Shown piece by piece: positions 33,709-40,397 of a stretch of 40,397 bases of DNA (within the stretch, counting starts at the first letter, position 1; each line of letters opens with the position of its first letter). Source of the stretch: Phyllobacteriaceae bacterium UBA1940 (lineage in GTDB: Bacteria > Pseudomonadota > Alphaproteobacteria > Rhizobiales > Rhizobiaceae); the NCBI GenBank assembly GCA_002336975.1, contig DDFA01000121.1, positions 1 to 40,397 on the forward strand, given 5' to 3'. The notes beneath the pieces are model-generated. The model was not told the DNA's origin and did no database searches. It saw only the letters and a list, made by a program, of their open reading frames with translations. Position numbers and translations under genes: made by a program.

Positions 33709-34331
33709 CCGCCCCCTGCAACCGTGACCGATACCGACCTTACGCCCTTTTCGGGCGCCGTCAGCCGGCTCGAGAAATTTCGTTCGCCGCGGGGTTCGAT
33801 CAGCGCCCCGCCATTGCCCAGGCGGTAACGCGTCACGCCGCCGCCCACCGCGGCCACCTCGATGTCGATATCTGGCGCCTTCGCCGCGGTCGCCGCCCGG
33901 TTTTCGAGCTTGCCGTCGATCACCAGATGCGCGCCCTGCGCCGAGCGCAGCACCTGCGATCGCACCGAGGCGACCTGAACCCGGCTGTCTCCGTCGCCCC
34001 ATGCGGTAGCGATGTTGCGCGCCAGCGAATGGCCGCCGGCCATCCAGAACGACGCGGCCGCCGCAAGCAGCCCGCACGCCCAGAATCCGACGCCGGACCG
34101 CTGCCGCGCCTGGGCCGCGGACGATTTCGCCAGAATGTCGAGACCCGCCACCGGTTGCGTCTTGGCCGCCTCGGACACATGACCTGCCCCGGCCTGTCCG
34201 GCTGCGGCGCGCGCGATGGTGGTGAACTCGGCGTCGACGACGTCGCCTTGCGGCCCGTGTCCGTTCCTCGGTCCGGGCGATCCAGACATGATTTCGCCGG
34301 AGAGCGGCGTGATGCTATTCGGGTCAGACAT
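33705..34331 (-). CDS. single-span membrane protein of unknown function
   Basis: A 208-residue protein with an N-terminal hydrophilic segment (about 1-78), one membrane helix (about 81-99, VGFWACGLLAAAASFWMAGG), and an extracytoplasmic domain (VQVASVRSQVLRSAQGAHLVIDGKLENRAATAAKAPDIDIEVAAVGGGVTRYRL). That domain resembles the C-terminal part of MJ0042-type zinc-ribbon proteins (DUF3426-like) found between hpt and ftsE in related bacteria. The zinc ribbon itself is absent: no CxxC pairs are present. ATG 34331 is preferred over ATG 34406. Divergent from ftsE across 173 bases; its stop overlaps the hpt start (ATGA). Confidence 0.75.
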   Translation of the reverse strand: MSDPNSITPLSGEIMSGSPGPRNGHGPQGDVVDAEFTTIARAAAGQAGAGHVSEAAKTQPVAGLDILAKSSAAQARQRSGVGFWACGLLAAAASFWMAGGHSLARNIATAWGDGDSRVQVASVRSQVLRSAQGAHLVIDGKLENRAATAAKAPDIDIEVAAVGGGVTRYRLGNGGALIEPRGERNFSSRLTAPEKGVRSVSVTVAGGG

Positions 34332-34431
34332 TACGTCCGTCCGTTCCTTGATTCGCGGTTCCGACCGTGGTGTGAGGCGTAGGGGCAAATGGTTAACGAA
34401 TTGCAACGATTTGGCCGAGCCGGCCGCGAAC

Positions 34432-34447
34432 TTAACCGCTCATTAAC
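34432..34447. promoter_or_regulatory. CtrA-type binding box upstream of ftsE
   Basis: TTAA (34432-34435), seven bases (CCGCTCA), then TTAAC (34443-34447) matches the full CtrA consensus exactly. It lies 58 bases upstream of ftsE in the divergent gap. A weaker half site (TTAAC at 34393) is nearer the membrane-protein gene. CtrA control of division genes is well established in alphaproteobacteria; control of ftsE here is inference. Confidence 0.6.
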
Positions 34448-34504
34448 CTTGGCGACCGAAAGGTCCGCCACGAGAAACCGTCGAGACGCATCGGGACCGG
34501 AAGC

Positions 34505-35164
34505 TTGATTCGCTTTGAAAATGTCGGCTTGCGATATGGCATGGGTCCGGAGATCCTCAGCGATATCTCGTTCGACATCCCGCCGCGCTCGTTTCAGTTC
34601 CTGTCCGGTCCGTCAGGCGCCGGCAAGACCACGCTGCTGCGACTGCTGTTCTTGTCGCTCAAGCCGACGCGCGGCCTGATCACCGCCTTCGGGCGCGACC
34701 GGGCCCGGCTGGCGCCGCGCGACCTGCCGGCCATTCGCCGCCGCATCGGCGTGGTGTTCCAGGATTTCCGCCTGCTCGACCACATGACCACCTATGAGAA
34801 CGTCGCCCTGCCCTTGCGGGTGCGCGGCCGCGAGGAGGCCAGCTACCGCTCCGACGTGGTCGAACTGCTGAAATGGGTAGGCCTGGGCGACCGCATGCAT
34901 GTGCTGCCGCCAGTCCTGTCGGGCGGCGAAAAACAGCGCGCGGCGATCGCCCGCGCCCTGATCGAGCAACCAGAGATCCTGCTGGCCGACGAGCCGACCG
35001 GCAATGTCGATCCGCCTTTGGCGCGCCGGCTGCTGCGGCTGTTCATCGAACTGAACAAACTTGGAACTGCCGTGGTCATCGCCACCCATGACCTCGGCCT
35101 GATGGAACAGGTCGACGCGCGCCGCATGATCCTCTCCAATTCCAGGCTCGAGGTCTATGACTGA
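34505..35164 (+). CDS. ftsE: cell division ATP-binding protein FtsE
   Basis: A 219-residue ABC ATPase that with FtsX activates cell-wall hydrolases at the division site. Walker A is GPSGAGKTT (35-43), the Q-loop VVFQDFRLLDHMTTYENVALPL is the typical FtsE sequence, the signature is LSGGEKQRAAIARAL, and Walker B is ILLADEPTGNVDP. The start is TTG at 34505 (MIRFENVGLRYGMGPEIL). GGAAG lies just upstream; no ATG is available before the conserved N terminus. Eight bases overlap with ftsX. Preceded by a CtrA-type box. Confidence 0.96.
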   Translation: MIRFENVGLRYGMGPEILSDISFDIPPRSFQFLSGPSGAGKTTLLRLLFLSLKPTRGLITAFGRDRARLAPRDLPAIRRRIGVVFQDFRLLDHMTTYENVALPLRVRGREEASYRSDVVELLKWVGLGDRMHVLPPVLSGGEKQRAAIARALIEQPEILLADEPTGNVDPPLARRLLRLFIELNKLGTAVVIATHDLGLMEQVDARRMILSNSRLEVYD

Positions 35165-36128
35165 CGCGGCCGAAATCCAGACCACCGCGCCGCCGAGGCG
35201 CGAGGTCGCCCAGCGGCCGCAGCAGCCGATCGTGCCGTCGCAAACCGTGTCGGGCAACGCGCTCGTGCTCGTGATCGCGATCATGAGCTTCCTGTCCTGC
35301 CTGACGCTTGGCACCGTGGCGCTGATCCGCGATTCGGCGTCGGTGTGGCAAAGCCAGATCTCGCGCGAGGCGACGATCCAGATCAAACCGATCGACGGCG
35401 TCGACATGGAGGCGGCGCTCGCCAGCGCCCAGCGCGTCGCGTCCGGCTTCGCCGGCGTCCGCGAGGCGAAGATCGTCGATGCCGAGGCGACCGCGAGACT
35501 GCTGTCGCCCTGGCTCGGCGAAGGCATCGACCTGAAGGAATTGCCGGTGCCCCGGCTGGTCATCGTCACCATCGACGAGAACGCGCCGCCCGACTTTGCG
35601 GCGATGCGGTCGATGCTGGCCGCCGAGATCAAGGGCGCTTCACTGGACGACCACCGCACCTGGGTCGACCGCCTCGTCTCGATGGGACGCACGACCGTCA
35701 TCATCGGCCTCGTCGCCCTGGCGCTGATGCTGACCGCCACCGTTCTGACGGTCATCTTCGCCACGCGCGGCGCGATGGTGGGCAACGGCCAGATCATCGA
35801 GGTGCTGCATTTTGTCGGCGCCGATTCATCTTATATCGCGCGCGAATTCCGACGGCATTTCCTGCGCACCGGCATCAAGGGCGCGACCGGCGGCGGCGCA
35901 CTCGCCGTGCTGATCTTCCTGACGCTCGGCTGGTGGACGTCGCGCAACCTCGCCACCCCCCAGGCCGATCAGGCGATCGCCCTGTTTGGCGATTTCACCA
36001 TCGGCCTGTCCGGCTATGTCGGCATCGCCATCGTCATCGTCGCCGTCGCCGCGCTGACCGCCCTGACGTCGCACCTGACCGTCATTGCCTATCTGCACGA
36101 TATCGAGATGCCGGGCCGAGAATCATGA
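35157..36128 (+). CDS. ftsX: cell division protein FtsX
   Basis: A 323-residue inner-membrane partner of FtsE. One membrane segment (about 33-60, NALVLVIAIMSFLSCLTLGTVAL) precedes a periplasmic domain of about 120 residues (IQIKPIDGVDMEAAL to ASLDDHRTWVDRLVS). Three further membrane segments follow (VIIGLVALALMLTATVLTVIFATRG, ALAVLIFLTLGWW, IGLSGYVGIAIVIVAVAALTALT). The GQIIEVLHFVGADSSYIAREFRRHFL loop between segments is the FtsX signature that contacts FtsE. The start overlaps ftsE by 8 bases. Confidence 0.94.
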   Translation: MTDAAEIQTTAPPRREVAQRPQQPIVPSQTVSGNALVLVIAIMSFLSCLTLGTVALIRDSASVWQSQISREATIQIKPIDGVDMEAALASAQRVASGFAGVREAKIVDAEATARLLSPWLGEGIDLKELPVPRLVIVTIDENAPPDFAAMRSMLAAEIKGASLDDHRTWVDRLVSMGRTTVIIGLVALALMLTATVLTVIFATRGAMVGNGQIIEVLHFVGADSSYIAREFRRHFLRTGIKGATGGGALAVLIFLTLGWWTSRNLATPQADQAIALFGDFTIGLSGYVGIAIVIVAVAALTALTSHLTVIAYLHDIEMPGRES

Positions 36129-36185
36129 GCCGGTTTGATCTGGATCCTGTTCGAATCATCCTGGACGCCCTACATTTTCGTCGTG

Positions 36186-36863
36186 ATGACCGGTGATCCG
36201 AACCTTCCCTGCGGGGTTTGCGCGCAAAACAGCCACTGGCGCGTTGCACGCTGTGTCGCGGCGGGGCTGGCGCTCGGCGTGGTCGCCTTCGGCGTGGGCT
36301 TTGTCGGGTTTTCGACCTATGTCGGCGCGCTGTCGACGCCCGAACAGGTCGAGCCTGCCGACGGCATCATCGTGCTGACCGGCGGTCAGGCGCGTGTCGA
36401 CACCGCGGTCGACCTGCTGAAATCGGGCAAGGGCAAGCGGCTGCTGATCAGCGGCGTCAACCGCACTGCCCGGCTGGAGGATCTGCGCGTCGCCACCAAT
36501 GGCGACCGCGGCATGTTCAACTGCTGCGTCGATGTCGACTACGAGGCGCTGGACACGATCGGCAATGCCGCCGAAAGCGCCAAGTGGGTGCGCGAGCACG
36601 GCTACGACAGCGTCATCCTCGTGACCAACAACTATCACATTCCAAGGACGCTGCTGGAAATGCACCGGCTGCTCGGCGACGCCAGGCTGCAGGCCTATCC
36701 TGTGGTCAATAGCCGTCTCGACGGCGGCACCTGGATGACCAAGCCGCAGGCGATCCGGGTGCTGTTCACCGAGTACACCAAATATCTGGCGGCGATGGCG
36801 CGCGGCGTGCTTCCCGGTTCGGGCGACGACAGCGGCCCGCTGGTGGTCAAGGCGAGCCCCTAA
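36186..36863 (+). CDS. YdcF family (DUF218/SanA-like) envelope protein
   Basis: A 225-residue protein with one N-terminal membrane segment (AAGLALGVVAFGVGFVGF) and a DUF218 domain. Visible landmarks are ADGIIVLTGGQARVDTAVDLLKSGKGKRLLISGVNR, GNAAESAKWVREHGYDSVILVTNNYHIPRTLLEMHRL and the C-terminal FTEYTKYLA. Members such as SanA and ElyC are tied to peptidoglycan and envelope integrity. The start is uncertain: ATG 36186 is taken, though TTG 36135, just 7 bases after ftsX, would give 242 residues and tighter coupling. The cluster with ftsEX and plsC agrees with an envelope role. Confidence 0.88.
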   Translation: MTGDPNLPCGVCAQNSHWRVARCVAAGLALGVVAFGVGFVGFSTYVGALSTPEQVEPADGIIVLTGGQARVDTAVDLLKSGKGKRLLISGVNRTARLEDLRVATNGDRGMFNCCVDVDYEALDTIGNAAESAKWVREHGYDSVILVTNNYHIPRTLLEMHRLLGDARLQAYPVVNSRLDGGTWMTKPQAIRVLFTEYTKYLAAMARGVLPGSGDDSGPLVVKASP

Positions 36864-36880
36864 AGCGCGTCGCGCTTTAG
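36860..36880. repeat. 21-bp palindrome CTAAAGCGCG-T-CGCGCTTTAG
   Basis: Ten-base perfect arms around one base; the stop codon of the preceding gene (TAA, 36861-36863) is inside the left arm. No T-tract follows, so a terminator is doubtful. Similar AAAGCGCG-type palindromes are, from memory, common at gene ends in Mesorhizobium-like genomes. Confidence 0.75.
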
Positions 36881-36958
36881 CCGCTGGTTACCGCTTTGCC
36901 CGGCGCGCGCGCTGGTGTAACCAACCCAGAACTGTTTTCCCGAAGGCTATAGCTCCTC

Positions 36959-37756
36959 ATGCTCGCCATCCGTTCCGTCCTGTTCAACGTCGCGTTCTAT
37001 CTGAGCCTGATCGTCCAGATGATCGTGTGGACGCCATACTATTTCCTGGCCTCGCGCCGTCTCGCCTGGTTCGTGCCGAAATTCTGGTCGCACTCGAGCC
37101 TGTGGCTGCAGAAGGTGCTGGCGGGAACCGACGCCGACATATCCGGCATGGAGAACCTGCCCGACGGCCCGTTCATCCTGGCGCCAAAGCACCAGTCTTT
37201 CTGGGATACCATCGCCTTCTTCCCCTATCTGAAGGACCCGCTCTACATTCTCAAGCGCGAACTGACCTGGATCCCGTTCTTCGGCTGGTACATCATGAAG
37301 ATGCGGATGATCCCGGTCGACCGCGGCAAGCGCAGCCAGGCGCTGAAGGCGGTGATCAAGGCGACGAACGCTGAAATGGCGCGCAATCCGCGCCAGCTGA
37401 TCATCTATCCCGAAGGCACCCGCCGCGCCCCCGGTGACACGCCCAACTACAAATGGGGCATCGTCGAACTCTATGACGGGCTGAACCTGCCGGTCGTGCC
37501 GGTCGCCCACCAGGCCGGTCTCTACTGGCCGCGCCGCAAGTTCCTGCGCTACCCCGGCACGATCAGGGCGCGCTTTTTGCCGCCCATTCCGGCGGGTCTG
37601 CCGAAGGAAGAGTTTCACGCCCGGCTTCAGCGCGAGACCGAAAAGGCCTGCGACGATATCCTGATCGAGGCTGCGACCGGGCCAAACCCGCCGGCGCTGC
37701 CGCCGACGGCGGTGAAGCGGCTGGCCGAACTCGGCCATCCGGTCGTCAAGGCGTAG
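36959..37756 (+). CDS. plsC: 1-acyl-sn-glycerol-3-phosphate acyltransferase
   Basis: PlsC acylates lysophosphatidic acid to phosphatidic acid, the second step of phospholipid synthesis, at the inner membrane. The 265-residue protein has an N-terminal hydrophobic segment (about 8-30), the catalytic HX4D motif in KHQSFWDT (His78, Asp83), the FPYLKDPLYILKRELTWIPFFGWYI motif II region, IPVDRGKRSQALKAV, and YPEGTRRAPGDTPNYKWGI, whose EGTR motif binds the substrate phosphate. Length is normal. The ATG at 36959 has no strong ribosome site. It overlaps the convergent ChaC-like gene by 11 bases. Confidence 0.95.
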   Translation: MLAIRSVLFNVAFYLSLIVQMIVWTPYYFLASRRLAWFVPKFWSHSSLWLQKVLAGTDADISGMENLPDGPFILAPKHQSFWDTIAFFPYLKDPLYILKRELTWIPFFGWYIMKMRMIPVDRGKRSQALKAVIKATNAEMARNPRQLIIYPEGTRRAPGDTPNYKWGIVELYDGLNLPVVPVAHQAGLYWPRRKFLRYPGTIRARFLPPIPAGLPKEEFHARLQRETEKACDDILIEAATGPNPPALPPTAVKRLAELGHPVVKA

Positions 37757-38270
37757 CGCGCAATCGTTCGCCCACCGCCTCGAGCAGGCTGTCGCGGATA
37801 CCGATGCCGCGCAGGTGGTCGAGCGTGTTCAGGACATATTCCTCGTTACGGCCCGACATGCCCGACGCGCCGCTGATCTGCGCAACCGCGGTCTCGACAT
37901 CGAGATCGCCGGCATATTGCACATGCCGCCGGTCGACCACATAGGTCAGCGCCGCGGCGCGCTGGCCGTTCGCCAGCCGGATCGCCAGGATCTTCTCCTG
38001 ATAGACATGGGTGACCAGTTCGCGCTCGCGCAGATAGGCGATGACTTCGCCCTTCAGGTCGTCGGGCACGCGAAACGCCAGACCCAGGCACGATCCGCCC
38101 CGGTCGAGCCCGAGCACCAGGCCCGGCCGCTGTTCGGTGCCGCGATGCACGAAGGAGCGCACGCACAGCGACCGGCGATATCCCGACAGTCGCGCCATCT
38201 GCGTCTCGACATGCGCAAATCCGGGACGCCACATCAACGAACCGTAGCCAAACACCCAAAATTCGCTCAT
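37746..38270 (-). CDS. ChaC-like gamma-glutamylcyclotransferase
   Basis: A 174-residue cytoplasmic enzyme of the ChaC branch, which cleaves glutathione to 5-oxoproline and Cys-Gly. The N-terminal FWVFGYGSLMWRPGF contains the substrate-binding GYGSL (residues 8-12). GYRRSLCVRSFVHRGTEQRPGLVLGLDRGGSCLGLAFRV is the family core, and the catalytic Glu is likely one of those in YLRERELVTH. ATG 38270 begins at the conserved strand; other in-frame starts upstream add non-conserved residues. Glutathione turnover, possibly under stress, is the expected role. Confidence 0.92.
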   Translation of the reverse strand: MSEFWVFGYGSLMWRPGFAHVETQMARLSGYRRSLCVRSFVHRGTEQRPGLVLGLDRGGSCLGLAFRVPDDLKGEVIAYLRERELVTHVYQEKILAIRLANGQRAAALTYVVDRRHVQYAGDLDVETAVAQISGASGMSGRNEEYVLNTLDHLRGIGIRDSLLEAVGERLRATP

Positions 38271-38317
38271 ATCGCCATTCACGCTGTCCCGATCACTTGC
38301 TCTAGGAATCATCGAAT

Positions 38318-39304
38318 ATGACGTCAAGCGAAGAGGGCGAGCAACGACCGCAACCGAATGGCTCCCGCCGCTTCGCCTGGCTCGCCATCGGCATCGTCGC
38401 GGCCATCGCCGCCTATACCGGCGGCTGGTTCTGGGCGGCCGGCAAGGTCGAGACCGAGACGGCAAGGTTTCTCGACACACTGCGATCGCGCGGGCAGGAA
38501 GCCGATTGCGCCAATGCCCAGGCCAAAGGCTATCCGTTCCGGCTCGGGCTTTTCTGCGACGGCGTCGCATTCGCCGACCCGAGGCTTGGGCTGGCGCTTT
38601 CGGGAACCGGCTTGCGCAGCGCCGCCCAGATCTACCAGCCGACCAAAATTGTCGGCGAGCTCGACCATCTGACCGGCGATCTTGCCGCGCCTGGCGGATC
38701 AGTCCACGTCAACTGGTCCGACATCCGCTTCTCGACCCACCTTGCGAAGCCCTTGCCGTCGATCCTCTCGGCGCAATCCGGATCGGTGACCGTCGCCGAT
38801 CCGGATGGTCAGCAGCTTGCCGCCGCCAGCGACGCCATCGTGCACTTTCGTCCCCGCGCCGCCGATGTCGACCTCGCCGGCCGGATGAACGGCGTCACCG
38901 TCGCCGCGCTGGCCAGCCTGCCGCCGGTCGCCGCGGCGATCGACGCCACCGTGCTCAACGGCGTGGCGCTGCTTCTGTCGCCCGACCGCTCCCTGCGCGG
39001 CGCCAGCGGCGAATTGCGGGATCTGTCGATTGTCGCGCCGGACGGCAGCATCGCCGTGACCGGCAAGGCCGCGATCGACCAGGACGGGCTGATCGACGCC
39101 GACCTGACGGTCAAACTCAATAATCCGCCGGCGATTGTCCGTCTCATCTCGGCAGCGCTGCCCGACCTTGCCCCGCGTCTGCAGCAGGCCGAAAAACTGG
39201 TCTCGCTGATGGGCGACAACCCGACGGTTCCGGTGACCATATCCAAAGGCGAGGTCAGGCTGGGCTTCTTCACCATCGGGCGCATTCCGCCCATCGGACC
39301 ATGA
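38318..39304 (+). CDS. DUF2125 family protein
   Basis: A 328-residue protein with an N-terminal membrane anchor or signal (about 19-40, FAWLAIGIVAAIAAYTGGWFWAA) and a long extracytoplasmic beta-rich domain. CANAQAKGYPFRLGLFCDGVAFADP is the DUF2125 hallmark, with two Cys bracketing the G-Y-P-F-R motif. SVHVNWSDIRFS and DGLIDADLTVKLNN are also typical. The family is found in alphaproteobacteria; its function is unknown, though the beta-repeat layout recalls AsmA-like envelope proteins. ATG 38318 is divergent from the ChaC-like gene (47-base gap). Its stop abuts the atp operon terminator. Confidence 0.88.
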   Translation: MTSSEEGEQRPQPNGSRRFAWLAIGIVAAIAAYTGGWFWAAGKVETETARFLDTLRSRGQEADCANAQAKGYPFRLGLFCDGVAFADPRLGLALSGTGLRSAAQIYQPTKIVGELDHLTGDLAAPGGSVHVNWSDIRFSTHLAKPLPSILSAQSGSVTVADPDGQQLAAASDAIVHFRPRAADVDLAGRMNGVTVAALASLPPVAAAIDATVLNGVALLLSPDRSLRGASGELRDLSIVAPDGSIAVTGKAAIDQDGLIDADLTVKLNNPPAIVRLISAALPDLAPRLQQAEKLVSLMGDNPTVPVTISKGEVRLGFFTIGRIPPIGP

Positions 39305-39328
39305 AAAAGGCCGGGCAAAGCCCGGCCT
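39304..39328 (-). terminator. intrinsic terminator of the atp operon
   Basis: On the minus strand AGGCCGGGC pairs with GCCCGGCCT (39328-39320 and 39316-39308) around a 3-base loop and runs into TTTTT (39308-39304), 31 bases after the atpC stop. The T-tract touches the stop codon of the convergent DUF2125 gene. Confidence 0.92.
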
Positions 39329-39358
39329 GATAACATGTCGCGACAGCGGCAAAACCGC

Positions 39359-39757
39359 TTAGCGGATGTCGTCGTGGATCGCCGTCAGGTGGTTGAGGAA
39401 CGATTCGAGCTTGGTCTTGTCGTCGTCGCCCGTCGCCTCGGCCAATTCCGACTTCGCCGCCTGGATGCGGCGGTCGAGCTCGTCCTTACTGACGTCGCCG
39501 AGCGGCAGCGCGGCTTCGGCCAGCAGCGTGCAGACGTCCGGCAAGATGTCGGCGAAACCGCCGAACACGACGAACTTCTGCTCCGCGCCCGAGACCGGCT
39601 TCACGGTCACGACGCCGGGCTTCACCGTCGCCATCACCGGCGCGTGGTTCGCCATTACCGTCATTTCGCCTTCGGCGCCGGGAATGACGATCGACTCGAC
39701 CTCTTGCGAGATCAGCAGTCGCTCAGGCGAAACGAGATCGAATTTGTATCCGGCCAT
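39359..39757 (-). CDS. atpC: F0F1 ATP synthase epsilon subunit
   Basis: A 132-residue central-stalk subunit of the F1 part, which couples rotation and inhibits idle ATP hydrolysis. The N-terminal beta-barrel is typical (FDLVSPERLLISQEVESIVIPGAEGEMTVMANHAPVMATVKPGVV), followed by FVVFGGFADILPDVCTLLAEAA and a shorter helical C-terminal part. ATG 39757 follows atpD after 118 bases, unusually wide for this gene pair and filled by a repeat array. Last gene of the atp operon, ending at an intrinsic terminator. Confidence 0.96.
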   Translation of the reverse strand: MAGYKFDLVSPERLLISQEVESIVIPGAEGEMTVMANHAPVMATVKPGVVTVKPVSGAEQKFVVFGGFADILPDVCTLLAEAALPLGDVSKDELDRRIQAAKSELAEATGDDDKTKLESFLNHLTAIHDDIR

Positions 39758-39768
39758 CAGACAATCAG

Positions 39769-39866
39769 TGAATGGAGAATGGTGGATGGTAAATGGTCAA
39801 AGACACACTCGCCAAGCTCACATTTCCAAACTCACCCTCCATACACCGTTCACGATTGACCATTGA
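39769..39866. repeat. mirror-image degenerate heptamer arrays inside the atp operon
   Basis: On the plus strand 39769-39796 reads TGAATGG, AGAATGG, TGGATGG, TAAATGG. On the minus strand 39866-39839 reads TCAATGG, TCAATCG, TGAACGG, TGTATGG. These are two four-copy arrays of a heptamer ending in ATGG or a close variant, facing each other. The separation is 42 bases, itself a multiple of 7, so the whole block is 98 bases or fourteen heptamer lengths. It fills nearly the whole gap between atpD and atpC. Heptamer arrays of this sort are, from memory, frequent in Mesorhizobium intergenic DNA. Confidence 0.75.
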
Positions 39867-39875
39867 CAGGCCGTA

Positions 39876-40397
<522 letters not shown>

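Overview
The window is a high-GC (about two-thirds by eye), gene-dense piece of an alphaproteobacterial chromosome. It most resembles the Hyphomicrobiales, Phyllobacteriaceae/Mesorhizobium side. Supporting signs are an alphaproteobacterial Mic60-like gene beside hemD, a CenR/OtpR-type regulator beside a cyclic-nucleotide-binding protein, an RpoH-type sigma factor with the RpoH box, CtrA-type TTAA-N7-TTAA sites, DUF2125 and TIGR02302-type proteins, and intergenic palindromes of a kind I associate with Mesorhizobium. Almost all of it looks like core genome. I see no phage, plasmid, insertion sequence, CRISPR array, rRNA or tRNA, and no gene-free gap longer than about 250 bases.

Layout. 1-4881: a Mic60-like gene (cut by the window edge) and hemD, divergent from tsaD-gpsA-YciI-EVE-methyltransferase, which are nearly end to end. 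4898-6763: an L,D-transpeptidase-like gene, then cenR and a cNMP-binding protein. 6772-13795, minus strand: a complete NAD-dependent molybdenum formate dehydrogenase operon (fdsG-fdsB-fdsA-fdhD-fdsD) with a LysR regulator upstream and a dyad operator between them. 13857-17563: a promoter, a TPP riboswitch with a Shine-Dalgarno-sequestering hairpin, and the thiamine ABC transporter thiBPQ, interrupted by a perfect 45-bp inverted repeat. 17740-21564: M48 lipoprotein protease, RpoH-type sigma factor, periplasmic MsrA and YceH.

21646-28397: succinate dehydrogenase, with sdhC-sdhD-sdhA closed by an intrinsic terminator and sdhB about 3.3 kb further on, behind a methyltransferase and two Gfo/Idh/MocA oxidoreductases. 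28513-32676: a small lipoprotein, two small unknown proteins and a large TIGR02302/DUF4175 membrane protein. 32798-38270: receiver protein, hpt and a membrane protein, divergent from ftsE-ftsX-YdcF-plsC, then a convergent ChaC-like gene. 38318-40397: a DUF2125 protein, then atpC and the 3' part of atpD, with mirror-image heptamer arrays between the two atp genes.

Functionally the region combines respiration and energy supply (formate dehydrogenase, complex II, ATP synthase), thiamine uptake under TPP control, and cell envelope and division functions (Mic60-like, CenR, L,D-transpeptidase, FtsEX, PlsC). I found no clear candidate for a wholly new multi-gene system. The most unusual signals are regulatory or structural: the riboswitch output hairpin, the long inverted repeat inside thiBPQ, the heptamer arrays inside the atp operon, two CtrA-type boxes (one before an unknown secreted protein), and the split sdh locus with a gene starting at the foot of a terminator.
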